DNA of 7,310 bases, taken from positions 1 to 7,310 of the forward strand of contig JAJZPX010000096.1 of NCBI GenBank assembly GCA_021811025.1. The letters are read 5' to 3'. How positions within the stretch are numbered: position 1 is the stretch's first letter; every line of letters starts with the position of its first letter. Positions 1 to 6,070 of the stretch are shown in pieces. The notes beneath the pieces are model-generated. The model had not been told where the DNA came from, ran no database searches, and was given only the letters and a program-made list of their open reading frames with translations. The DNA comes from Actinomycetes bacterium (GTDB lineage: Bacteria; Actinomycetota; Coriobacteriia; Anaerosomatales; JAJZPX01). A program made the translations under genes and the position numbers.

Positions 1-76
1 ACTTCGTCGCCCGTTCCTCCAGAACACGCCGTTCTTCGCCGCTGAGTTCGATGACATACGGGCTTCTTCTGGACAC
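1..76 (-). CDS. IS630-type transposase, N-terminal fragment cut by window edge
   Basis: Reading leftward from a GTG at 76-74, 25 residues run off the left edge. They begin MSRRSPYVIELSGEERRVL and continue EERATK. This matches the usual opening of IS630-family (DDE) transposases: a short basic stretch, then a 'Y-x-I-x-L-(S/T)-x-x-E-R-x-x-L' helix that starts the N-terminal helix-turn-helix. The start is supported by a strong purine-rich ribosome binding site (GGAGAGGAGG) just upstream, around 79-90. The catalytic DDE residues would lie outside the window, so whether the element is intact cannot be judged. It points the same way as the two-component operon and sits beyond its last gene, as expected for an insertion that does not break the operon. 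The element's end and TA target duplication could not be placed with confidence. A different helix-turn-helix protein is possible but less likely. Confidence 0.68.
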   Translation of the reverse strand, partial: MSRRSPYVIELSGEERRVLEERATK

Positions 77-297
77 GGTACCTCCTCTCCTTAGGAAGAT
101 AGTACCACGTCCGAGGGGGCAGTTACGTGCTAGTAGTTATGCAGTCGAGTACTAGCGCGGGCGTGCGGCCGGGGCAAGCAAGTCAACACGGTTTCCGGTG
201 AATGGCGTCGGGGCTCAGCCTCTGACCGTGGACGCCGCCGGTCTCCGTGCGCGAGCGAAACCCAAACCCACGAGCGACCGCCCTTGGGCCGGCGAGG
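77..297. other. Intergenic stretch between the transposase start and the receiver operon
   Basis: No coding region is supported here. The part next to the transposase (about 77-160) is less GC-rich than its surroundings and holds the transposase ribosome binding site and an inverted repeat. It presumably contains the left part of the insertion element, with its terminal repeat and promoter, but I could not fix a boundary. The part nearer the operon (about 160-297) is the untranslated tail after the last receiver gene. No T-rich intrinsic terminator was seen in it. Confidence 0.5.
126..159. repeat. Inverted repeat, 10-bp arms with one mismatch
   Basis: The arms are CGTGCTAGTA (126-135) and TACTAGCGCG (150-159), with a 14-base loop. 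Nine of the ten positions are Watson-Crick complementary; the other, T128 against G157, can wobble-pair in the plus-strand transcript. The arms are AT-richer than the surrounding DNA. It lies about 50 bases upstream of the transposase start and about 140 bases past the end of the receiver gene at 298. It could be a terminator-like hairpin without a T tract, an operator, or structure belonging to the insertion element. The sequence does not decide between these. Confidence 0.5.
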
Positions 298-756
298 TCA
301 GTCGTTGTCGTGGGCGCGGTGCATGATGTCGACCATCGCACGGAGCTTCGCGGCCTTCTTCGAGTGCTCGCCCGCGAGGTGCTCCTTCTTCTTGGGGTCG
401 AGCATCGCCTCGACCAGGTCCGCGAGAGCTTGCGGCGAGAAGGGCTTGGTGATGTAGTCGTCGCTCTCGGACTCCATGCCCTGCAGCTGCGCCTCGAACT
501 CCCCGACGGCCGAGAGGATCACGATCGGGAGGTCCTTCGTCTTCTCGCCCGCGCGCAGGCGCTTCCGCACCTCCCAGCCCGTCATCTTCGGCATCATCAC
601 GTCGAGCACCACGATGTCGGGCGGGTCGAGCGCGATCCTGTCGAGCGCCTCCTGCCCGTCGCAGGCGGTGTCCACCACAAACCCGCGGTTCTGCAGCGTC
701 ACCGTCACCAGCTTGCGGATCGACGCCTCGTCGTCGACGGCCAGCACCTTCGGCAT
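298..756 (-). CDS. Single-domain response regulator with a basic C-terminal tail
   Basis: A 152-residue CheY-like receiver protein that would take phosphate from a histidine kinase onto Asp52. Visible landmarks are the acidic pair D8/D9, phosphoacceptor D52 in VVLDVMMPKMTG, switch residue S82 in VILSA, and K104 in ITKPF, so the active site looks complete. The domain fills about residues 1-120. The remaining 30 or so residues form a charged, probably helical tail (KKKEHL, then HSKKAAKLR) with no recognisable DNA-binding or enzymatic domain. The ATG at 756 follows the previous gene's stop by 6 bases, and its purine-rich ribosome binding site overlaps that gene's 3' end, so coupled translation is likely. 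It is the last gene of the kinase operon. Its output is probably by protein contact or as a relay intermediate; the partner is unknown. Confidence 0.95.
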   Translation of the reverse strand: MPKVLAVDDEASIRKLVTVTLQNRGFVVDTACDGQEALDRIALDPPDIVVLDVMMPKMTGWEVRKRLRAGEKTKDLPIVILSAVGEFEAQLQGMESESDDYITKPFSPQALADLVEAMLDPKKKEHLAGEHSKKAAKLRAMVDIMHRAHDND

Positions 757-762
757 CGCCCT

Positions 763-1134
763 CTACCCCTTTCCCGACAAATGGCTCGTCACCTGGCCGA
801 CCAGCTCGGCCGGCGTGAACGGCTTGGTGATGTATTGGATCGCCCCGGTCTGTAGACCCTGTTCCTGCTCGTAGGTCTGGCTCTTCGCCGACAGCATCAC
901 GATCGGGATGCCGGCCGTCGCCGGGTTCTCCTTGATCCTGCGGCTCGCCTCGAAGCCGTTCATGATCGGCATCATCACGTCCATTAGGATGAGGTCCGGC
1001 TTCTCGGTCTCGGCCATCGCGCATGCCGACAGCCCGTCGTTCGCCTCGATGACCTCGAGCCCGTGCCGTTTGAGCGAGAACGACACGAGCCGGCGGATGT
1101 CCGGTTCGTCATCCACGATCATGACGGTCGTCAC
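763..1134 (-). CDS. Single-domain response regulator, stand-alone receiver
   Basis: A 123-residue CheY-like receiver with nothing beyond the domain. D8/D9 bind the metal, D52 in LILMDVMMPIMNG is the phosphoacceptor, S82 in VMLSA and K104 in ITKPF complete the site. I chose the GTG at 1134-1132. It overlaps the kinase stop codon as GTGA, and an AAGGGA ribosome binding site lies 7 bases before it. The open frame extends further upstream, but only inside the kinase gene in another frame. An ATG four codons downstream is a possible alternative start and would remove only MTTV. The 4-base overlap with the kinase gene suggests translational coupling and a matched supply of the two proteins. With no output domain, it probably works as a phosphate sink, relay element or protein-interaction switch. 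Confidence 0.95.
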   Translation of the reverse strand: MTTVMIVDDEPDIRRLVSFSLKRHGLEVIEANDGLSACAMAETEKPDLILMDVMMPIMNGFEASRRIKENPATAGIPIVMLSAKSQTYEQEQGLQTGAIQYITKPFTPAELVGQVTSHLSGKG

Positions 1135-3479
1135 GACGTCGTCCCTTCTCTCTGCAGCAGCCCGGTCACCTTCTCGACCAGCTGCTCGGCTTCGAACGGC
1201 TTCGCGACCTGCTCCGCCGCGAGGTGCAGGATGTCCGTGCGCTGCGTGTCGAAGTGGTAGGCGGTCATGACGACGATCGGGACGTCGGCCGTCTCCGCGT
1301 TGCCCTTGAGCCGCTCGATGACCTGGTAGCCGTCCATCTCCGGCATCCGCAGGTCGAGCAGGATGCAGTCGGGCTTCTTCGTCTCGACCGCCGCGACCGC
1401 CTCCAGGCCGTTGAACGCGGACGCCACCGCCAAGCCGCGGTTCTTCAGGTTGCGGCACAGCACGTCGACGATGTGCTTGTCGTCGTCGACGACGAGCACC
1501 AGCGGTGACTCCTTCGCGGCCACGAGGTCGTTCACGATCTTCAGCAGCTTCTCGTGGTCGATCGGCTTCTCGAGGTAGTGCGCCGCGCCCAGCCTGCAGC
1601 ACTTCCCCTCGTCGCAGACGATCGACAGGATGACGACCGGGATCTGCGAGGTGTCGGGGTTCTCCTTGATCCGCTGGAGCAGGTCGAACCCGTCGACGCC
1701 CTCCATCATCACGTCCAGCGTGATGACGTCCGGCTTCTCGGACAGCGCCTTGCGGATGGCTTCCTCCTCCGTGAACGCCTTCACGACGTCGTAGCCTTCG
1801 CGCCGCAGGTAGATCTCGATGAGGTTCGCGATCTCCGGGCTCCGGTCGACCACCAGCACCCTGCCGCCCTTCTCGAGCGGCCCCTCCACCGTCGGCGTGC
1901 GCACCAGCTCCTTCGGCGCGACGGGCAGGCTGAAGCTGAAGGTGGACCCCTCGCCGAGCTTGCTCGTCACCCAGATCTGCCCGCCCAGGAGCTCGATGAT
2001 GGTCTTGCAGATCGACAGGCCGAGGCCGGTCCCGCCGATCTCGCGGGTGAGCGAGCTGTCGACGCGGTAGAACTGGTCGAACAGGCGCTCCTGGTCCTCC
2101 CGGCTGATGCCGATCCCTTCGTCGGCGATGCTGAGCACGAGCTGCCCGTCACGCTCCCGCGCCGAGACCTTCACCGCGCCCCCGGACGGGCTGTACTTGA
2201 TCGCGTTGCTCACGAGGTTGATGAGCACCTGCCCCACCCGGTCGCGGTCCCCGGCCGCGAGCGGCAGGTCCTCGGGCAGCCCGCAGGCCAGCTTGTGGCC
2301 CGTCTGCGACACCACCGCCTTGAACGTGTCGATGACTCCCGTCACGAGGTCGCCCACGTCCAGCGGCTCGATCTTGAGGTGGATGCGGCCGGACTCGATG
2401 CGCGAGATGTCGAGCATGTCGTTGATGAGCGCGACGAGGCGGTCGGAGTTCTGCTTCACGATGCCGAGGAACTCGCGCTGGATCTCGTTGATCTCGCCCG
2501 TCTCGCCCTCGAGGATGAGGTCGACGTAGCCCTTGATCGAGGTCAGCGGCGTGCGCAGCTCGTGGCTTACGGTCGAGACGAACTCGTTCTTCATCTGCGA
2601 GATCTCGCGCTCGGCCGTGATGTCGTGCAGGCTCTTGACGCATCCGACGTAGTCGCCGGACGTGTCGATCACAGGGTTCGTCCTGATCTTGACGATGCGC
2701 TCGACGGGCTCCGCGAGCGCCACCTCTCGCACGAAGCTCATCCCGCACTCCTCGAGGATGCGGCTGTTGCGGAGGTAGACGTCGCAGCTGTAGCAGTCGC
2801 TCATCTTCTCGCGGAACGTCCTCGGCTCCCCCTCGCACAGCGTGCCGGGTGCGAGCCAGCAGCGAAGGTCCCCGGCGTGCCACGCCGCGCACGTCTCCTC
2901 CTCGCAGCCCCGCATGTCCCAGCACGACGCGGCCTCGCCGGGAGCGGCCGCCTCCAGGCCGAGGAGCTCGGACGTGGTCGTGCGGCGTCCCACCCACTCG
3001 TCCGCCGCCACCCCGAGCATCTCGGCCGCGACGGGGTTCATGTACTCGAGCGTGTTGTCGGGCGCGAAGACGATGAGGCCGTCACCGGTGGAGCCGAGGA
3101 TCGCCTCCGCGCGCTCCCGCTGCCGCGCGAGCTCCGTCTCGTCCCGGATCGTGACCGTCAGGCCCTGCTCCCGCGCTGCCTCGAAAGGTGTGGCGCGGCA
3201 CGCGAGGATGCGCCCGTCCACGCGGAGCTCGACGTAGCGCTCCCCCGCCTCGGGCGAGGCGAGCACGTCGCGCACGGCCTCGACCAGCGGCTGTCGCCCG
3301 ATCGCCTCGAAGGACTTGCCGACGACCTGGCCGCGCTGCCTGCCGAGGAGCTGCTGCGCGGCCTCGTTCATCAGCCGGACGGTGCCGGACGCGCCGACCA
3401 GGACGAGGCCTTCGGCGGCGGTGGCGAGCACGGCGCGAAGACCGTGCTGCGTGCGTTTGTCCTCAGGGCTTGCCCCCAT
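1131..3479 (-). CDS. Soluble hybrid histidine kinase: PAS-PAS(Cys insert)-HisKA-HATPase-REC-REC
   Basis: A 782-residue cytoplasmic hybrid sensor kinase with no transmembrane segment. Domains in order: PAS-like region at about 12-115, second PAS at about 122-290, HisKA dimerisation helix at about 295-365 with phospho-acceptor H306 in SHELRTP, and HATPase at about 410-520. The ATPase shows N421/N425 (N box), DEGIGI at 453-458 and GGTGLGL at 482-488. Receiver 1 spans about 540-655 (D545, acceptor D589, S619, K638) and receiver 2 about 659-776 (D665-D667, D709, T739, K760). The second PAS carries an insert at about 186-245 with eight cysteines and two Cys-Trp pairs. Receiver 1 has Arg546 where a second acidic residue is usual, and MMEG instead of MMPx after the acceptor. 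The ATG is preceded by GGAGG at only 2 bases, an unusually short gap, but no better start is visible. It heads an operon with two receivers. The ligand is unknown; redox, haem or metal sensing is inferred from the cysteines. Confidence 0.96.
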   Translation of the reverse strand: MGASPEDKRTQHGLRAVLATAAEGLVLVGASGTVRLMNEAAQQLLGRQRGQVVGKSFEAIGRQPLVEAVRDVLASPEAGERYVELRVDGRILACRATPFEAAREQGLTVTIRDETELARQRERAEAILGSTGDGLIVFAPDNTLEYMNPVAAEMLGVAADEWVGRRTTTSELLGLEAAAPGEAASCWDMRGCEEETCAAWHAGDLRCWLAPGTLCEGEPRTFREKMSDCYSCDVYLRNSRILEECGMSFVREVALAEPVERIVKIRTNPVIDTSGDYVGCVKSLHDITAEREISQMKNEFVSTVSHELRTPLTSIKGYVDLILEGETGEINEIQREFLGIVKQNSDRLVALINDMLDISRIESGRIHLKIEPLDVGDLVTGVIDTFKAVVSQTGHKLACGLPEDLPLAAGDRDRVGQVLINLVSNAIKYSPSGGAVKVSARERDGQLVLSIADEGIGISREDQERLFDQFYRVDSSLTREIGGTGLGLSICKTIIELLGGQIWVTSKLGEGSTFSFSLPVAPKELVRTPTVEGPLEKGGRVLVVDRSPEIANLIEIYLRREGYDVVKAFTEEEAIRKALSEKPDVITLDVMMEGVDGFDLLQRIKENPDTSQIPVVILSIVCDEGKCCRLGAAHYLEKPIDHEKLLKIVNDLVAAKESPLVLVVDDDKHIVDVLCRNLKNRGLAVASAFNGLEAVAAVETKKPDCILLDLRMPEMDGYQVIERLKGNAETADVPIVVMTAYHFDTQRTDILHLAAEQVAKPFEAEQLVEKVTGLLQREGTTS

Positions 3480-3570
3480 GGCCTCCCCTATCGCGTCCTC
3501 ACCCTGGTTCCAGTGAGACTTCGACGCGGGCGGAGGCGATTCCTTCCGGCGAGGGGCCCCGGACGAACGA

Positions 3571-3593
3571 CGGCCGCCCGGGCGGGGCGGCCG
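3571..3593 (-). terminator. GC-rich hairpin after tRNA-Gly, candidate terminator
   Basis: A perfect 9-bp inverted repeat: CGGCCGCCC at 3571-3579 and GGGCGGCCG at 3585-3593, with a 5-base loop. It begins 10 bases past the 3' end of the minus-strand tRNA gene. The bases after it on that strand (TCGTTCGTCC) hold only a few T residues, so it is a strong stem with a weak tail, which is common in GC-rich genomes. It also lies in the 123-base gap before the kinase gene, so it may keep the tRNA transcript out of the kinase operon. Confidence 0.58.
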
Positions 3594-3602
3594 ATGGATG
3601 CT

Positions 3603-3678
3603 TGGAGCGGGCGACGGGGCTCGAACCCGCGACCCTCAGCTTGGGAAGCTGATGCTCTACCAACTGAGCTACGCCCGC
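3603..3678 (-). tRNA. tRNA-Gly, anticodon CCC
   Basis: A 76-base cloverleaf that includes an encoded CCA end. The acceptor arms GCGGGCG (5' end at 3678) and CGCCCGC pair perfectly. The D stem is GCTC/GAGC, the anticodon stem TCAGC/GCTGA, and the loop TTCCCAA, with anticodon CCC at 3645-3643. The T arm is GCGGG/CCCGT around TTCGAGC. The discriminator base is T (U73), as expected for bacterial tRNA-Gly, followed by CCA at 3605-3603. It reads GGG codons. Its own promoter lies just upstream and a hairpin just downstream, so it appears to be a single-gene unit between two operons. I see no integrase or duplicated tRNA end to suggest use as an attachment site within this window. Confidence 0.97.
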
Positions 3679-3692
3679 GAAACGCGTGCGAC

Positions 3693-3722
3693 ATTGTAGG
3701 CCGTCGGCTCGGCCGAGGGCAA
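3693..3722 (-). promoter_or_regulatory. Housekeeping-type promoter for tRNA-Gly
   Basis: On the minus strand, a -35 box TTGCCC (3722-3717) and a -10 box TACAAT (3698-3693) are separated by 18 bases. The -10 differs from TATAAT at one position. A start about 7 bases downstream, near 3686, would leave only about 8 bases of leader before the mature tRNA 5' end at 3678. The position directly in front of a tRNA supports the call. Confidence 0.7.
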
Positions 3723-3742
3723 ATCCGCCCGCCCAGCGGCGA

Positions 3743-3769
3743 GAGCCGCGACTCTAGAGGCCGCGGCTC
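3743..3769. terminator. Inverted repeat between the DUF5679 gene and the tRNA promoter, candidate terminator
   Basis: The 8-bp arms GAGCCGCG (3743-3750) and CGCGGCTC (3762-3769) enclose 11 bases that contain the self-complementary CTCTAGAG (3752-3759). It lies 41 bases past the stop of the minus-strand DUF5679 gene and just upstream of the tRNA -35 box, where a terminator would be expected. No T tract follows on the minus strand, so it may instead be a structured spacer or regulator site. Confidence 0.42.
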
Positions 3770-3810
3770 CCGTTTCGATCAACCGGCTGAAGGCGCCGGG
3801 AGAACAAGTG

Positions 3811-3957
3811 CTACTTGCCGATCTTGAAGATCTTGGTCCCGCAGACGGGACACGTGCCCTGCGTGGCGGGGCGCCCGTTCTTCATCGTGATCGCCTGAGC
3901 GTCCTTGATCTCACGCTTGGACTTGCACTTGACGCAGTACCCTTCCTTGGCTGCCAT
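3811..3957 (-). CDS. DUF5679 small four-cysteine zinc-ribbon-like protein
   Basis: A 48-residue protein, MAAKEGYCVKCKSKREIKD and onward, ending GTCPVCGTKIFKIGK. Two CxxC knuckles, C8-x2-C11 and C36-x2-C39, flank the conserved core ITMKNGRPATQGTCPVCGT. This is the pattern of the DUF5679 family, small proteins of unknown role in archaea and several bacterial phyla. The four cysteines probably hold one zinc ion (inference). The ATG at 3957 has a strong AGGAGGTG ribosome binding site about 9 bases upstream. The gene starts 88 bases after the DUF1461 stop on the same strand. A GC-rich hairpin (3998-4016) lies in that gap, so it may be transcribed with that operon or separately. It is too short for many gene finders, but its length, knuckles and ribosome binding site make it convincing. 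Nothing indicates a partner or substrate. Confidence 0.9.
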   Translation of the reverse strand: MAAKEGYCVKCKSKREIKDAQAITMKNGRPATQGTCPVCGTKIFKIGK

Positions 3958-3997
3958 GCTTCAATCCACCTCCTCGGAGAACCGGATTTCACGTGCG

Positions 3998-4016
3998 CGC
4001 CCGCGGCGCGCGGGCG
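3998..4016. terminator. GC-rich hairpin between the DUF1461 and DUF5679 genes
   Basis: The 8-bp arms CGCCCGCG (3998-4005) and CGCGGGCG (4009-4016) enclose a 3-base loop. It begins 30 bases past the minus-strand DUF1461 stop (TAA at 4048-4046) and ends 40 bases before the DUF5679 start. There is no T tract after it, so termination or attenuation between the two genes is only a possibility. It could also protect an mRNA end. Confidence 0.4.
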
Positions 4017-4045
4017 TAGCTCATCCCCTTCGTCCTCAATCAAGT

Positions 4046-4723
4046 TTACACATCTTGGGCGACAGCGCCACGTGCGAGGCGAGAGACGGCCGCCGCGGCA
4101 ATCAGAGCCGTGGCGACCCCGGCAAGGACGCCCACGGCCCACAGCATCCCGAGCTCTGCCCAAAGCGGCTCGGGGAACAGCTCGATGAGCAGCGTGCCGG
4201 ACGGGAACGTCCAGGTCCCGGCCGCGAAGAACAGCCCGTGGAAGAGCTCGAAGAAGCGGTCGAAGTTCGCGGCGCCGGCCGCCGCCGCGACCGCTGCGAC
4301 CGCGACGGTGCCGAGCGAGCCGGCGCGCAGCACCCATGCCGCGTCCCGATACCGCCGAGCTGGGAGCGCCAGCGCGAGAGCGAGGGCGAGCAGCGCTCCG
4401 GACGCGAGCGTGACGAGCCGCGCGACGACGAGGACGTTGCGGACGTCGCGCAGGTGGCTCGCGGCGGCTTCGTCGAACCCGGGCCGGCCGTCGACGGCGG
4501 CGGGGAGGGGCGGGGCCGCCGGGTCCGTCGCGTAGACGCGCACTGACTCGGCGGCACGCAGCGCGGAGGGAAGCGGCAGACCGGCCGAGGACGAGTCGTG
4601 GTTCGCGGAGACCATCGTTCGCGTCACGAACGGCGCCTGCAGCACGAGCACGGGCACGCCGGCGAGCAGGAGCCCGAGCGCCGCCGAGCAGGCCGCGCGG
4701 GCGATCGCCGTCCGTACGGGCAC
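4046..4723 (-). CDS. DUF1461 (TIGR01906-type) integral membrane protein
   Basis: A 225-residue membrane protein with probable helices near residues 10-30, 97-121, 133-152 and 192-215, and an outer loop of about 65 residues between the first two. Family landmarks are the HLRDVRNV motif at 90-97, just before the second helix, and the aromatic stretch FDRFFELFHGLFF at 154-166, which leads to TWTFPSGTLLIELFPEPLW. This order matches the DUF1461/TIGR01906 family, whose function is not established. I chose the GTG at 4723, whose first base is the last base of the cyclase stop codon (TAGTG); GGAGG lies about 10 bases upstream. The same frame continues upstream inside the cyclase gene, but those residues are arginine-rich shadow sequence. 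The overlap implies translational coupling with the diguanylate cyclase, so the two membrane proteins may act together (inference). Confidence 0.85.
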   Translation of the reverse strand: MPVRTAIARAACSAALGLLLAGVPVLVLQAPFVTRTMVSANHDSSSAGLPLPSALRAAESVRVYATDPAAPPLPAAVDGRPGFDEAAASHLRDVRNVLVVARLVTLASGALLALALALALPARRYRDAAWVLRAGSLGTVAVAAVAAAAGAANFDRFFELFHGLFFAAGTWTFPSGTLLIELFPEPLWAELGMLWAVGVLAGVATALIAAAAVSRLARGAVAQDV

Positions 4724-5967
4724 TAGAGCGCCGCCTCCGAGTCGTGCTCCTCGGACGACGAGGCGGCTCGGTTCCCTCCTGCGGCGGCCGCGGCGAAGAC
4801 CGCCTGGTCGGCCGCGGCCATGAGCTCTGCTGCGGTCCGCCCGTCGCTCGGGAAGTGGGCGATGCCGACGCTCACGGTCACGCCCATGTCGTCCACGCGC
4901 AGCGCACCTATCTTCGCGCGCAGCCGCTCCGCGAGCGCCAGGGCATCGGCGCGGACGGCGTCGATCGCCATGCCGGGAGCCTGCGGCACGATGACGGCGA
5001 ACTCCTCGCCGCCGTAGCGGCTGATAGTGTTGAGCTCGGCCGCGGCGCAGTCCGCGCAGGTGCAGGTCTCGGACCTCAGCACCTCGGCCACCTCGCGAAT
5101 CATCCGATTGCCCGCTTCTATCCCGAACCGCCGGTTGAAGGCGTCGAAGGCGTCGATGTCGAGCAGCACCACGCCGAGGCCCATGGCATAGCAGCGCGCC
5201 CGCTGCACGTCGTTCGCGAGCTTGTGCTGGAAGTACGCGCGGTTGTGCAGCCCGGTCGCCTCGTCCGTCATCGACGACGCGGACAGCCGCATCTCGCGCT
5301 GGTGCACCAGCGCCATCATCTGCAGCGAGATCATCGCCGTGCCCGAGAGGACCGCCACCACCCAGAGGACGCGCACCGTCGCGTAGGCGGCCGAATGCTC
5401 GAGGCCTCCGGTGACGTACGGCAGCGCGACGGACGGGATCACGCCGGCGTACTCGGCGAAGATCGCCCCGCCGTACGCCGCGGCGGCGACCGCCGCCACG
5501 AGCCAGGTGTCGCGCGAGCGCGTGAAGATGAACGCCGACTCCAGCACGATCAGCGCGTACATGGGATAGAACCACGAGTACACGCCGCCGCTGAAGTGGA
5601 CGAGGACGGTGATCACGAGCGTGTCGAACAGCAGCTGGGCGTGGTTCAGGACGGCGATGTTGCCGAGGTACCGGACCGTGAGCTGGTAGTACGTGTTGTA
5701 GGCCAGCACGAACGCGAGCGCAGCAGCGGGGATCGACATGTTCGCGACGAGCGACGAGCGAGGGATCGACGGCTCCGCGCTGTAGATGGCGGCCGACGCG
5801 AGCGAGAACACGGCGAGCGCCGCGACCAGCATCCAGCGAAACCGGATGACCAGCAGGACTCGGCGGACGTTCTCCTCGAGCGCCTCGATGTCGTATTGCG
5901 TCGGCTGCTCTCGAGAAGTGACCCGAAGGCGGCGTATCAAGGTCTTTGCCAGACGGCTCGGGCTCAA
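4723..5967 (-). CDS. Membrane-anchored diguanylate cyclase (six-helix sensor, GGEEF)
   Basis: A 414-residue protein predicted to make c-di-GMP from two GTP. A cytoplasmic start is followed by about six membrane helices (near 38-60, 74-92, 106-124, 131-148, 154-173, 197-221), an unnamed sensor region with HFSGGVYSWFYPMY at 124-137. The GGDEF domain follows from MTDEATGLHNRAYF at 233. D270 in LLDID is a likely metal ligand, and the signature GGEEF is at 319-323, so it should be catalytic. The product-inhibition RxxD site is absent: the aligned positions read AELN (310-313). A CTCADC stretch (302-307) is inserted just before the active-site strand. I chose the TTG at 5967 because GGAAGG lies 6 bases upstream and a promoter 56 bases upstream. 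The more distant ATG at 6123 would run through that promoter and overlap the divergent gene. It overlaps the DUF1461 gene by one base. Confidence 0.93.
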   Translation of the reverse strand: MSPSRLAKTLIRRLRVTSREQPTQYDIEALEENVRRVLLVIRFRWMLVAALAVFSLASAAIYSAEPSIPRSSLVANMSIPAAALAFVLAYNTYYQLTVRYLGNIAVLNHAQLLFDTLVITVLVHFSGGVYSWFYPMYALIVLESAFIFTRSRDTWLVAAVAAAAYGGAIFAEYAGVIPSVALPYVTGGLEHSAAYATVRVLWVVAVLSGTAMISLQMMALVHQREMRLSASSMTDEATGLHNRAYFQHKLANDVQRARCYAMGLGVVLLDIDAFDAFNRRFGIEAGNRMIREVAEVLRSETCTCADCAAAELNTISRYGGEEFAVIVPQAPGMAIDAVRADALALAERLRAKIGALRVDDMGVTVSVGIAHFPSDGRTAAELMAAADQAVFAAAAAGGNRAASSSEEHDSEAAL

Positions 5968-5973
5968 GACGTA

Positions 5974-5979
5974 CCTTCC
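5974..5979 (-). promoter_or_regulatory. Ribosome binding site that sets the cyclase TTG start
   Basis: GGAAGG on the minus strand lies 6 bases before TTG at 5967-5965. No ATG or GTG with comparable support lies near the beginning of the conserved membrane region. A second TTG eight codons further in has no clear ribosome binding site. Confidence 0.65.
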
Positions 5980-6022
5980 ACGTACCGGACGGGCGCGCGC
6001 TCTGCCGGGAGCCACGGAGCGA

Positions 6023-6051
6023 AGTGTAGCGCCCGAGGTGCGGACCAGCAA
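6023..6051 (-). promoter_or_regulatory. Promoter for the cyclase-DUF1461 operon
   Basis: On the minus strand, a -35 box TTGCTG (6051-6046) and a -10 box TACACT (6028-6023) are separated by exactly 17 bases. Transcription would begin near 6016 and give a leader of about 49 bases to the TTG at 5967. Its presence supports the short form of the cyclase over the ATG at 6123. Confidence 0.65.
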
Positions 6052-6052
6052 A

Positions 6053-6069
6053 CCCCGCGCCGTGCGGGG
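6053..6069. repeat. GC-rich inverted repeat between the divergent promoters
   Basis: CCCCGC (6053-6058) and GCGGGG (6064-6069) are perfect 6-bp arms around a 5-base centre. It fills the space between the minus-strand -35 box (ends at 6051) and the plus-strand -10 box (starts at 6071). A regulator bound there could affect both directions. A chance repeat in GC-rich DNA cannot be excluded. Confidence 0.4.
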
Positions 6070-6070
6070 A

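Noticed and set aside
3490..3540. Possible ECF-type promoter (TGGAACC) before the kinase
   Set aside because: A GGAAC-like box exists on the minus strand, but no matching -10 lies at the usual 16-17 base spacing, and no good housekeeping promoter was found there either.
3603..3678. tRNA gene as an integration site
   Set aside because: No integrase, repeated tRNA 3' end or sharp composition change is seen on either side within the window.
3488..3694. 68-codon minus-strand frame containing GRSSVGRASASQAEGRGFEPRRP
   Set aside because: This is the well-known false protein obtained by translating a tRNA gene; it overlies tRNA-Gly(CCC).
1554..3827. 757-codon open frame on the plus strand opposite the kinase
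   Set aside because: Its product is an Arg/Asp/Leu-rich low-complexity string with no domain, while the minus strand has unmistakable kinase and receiver motifs. It is an antisense shadow of GC-rich coding DNA and also crosses the tRNA gene.
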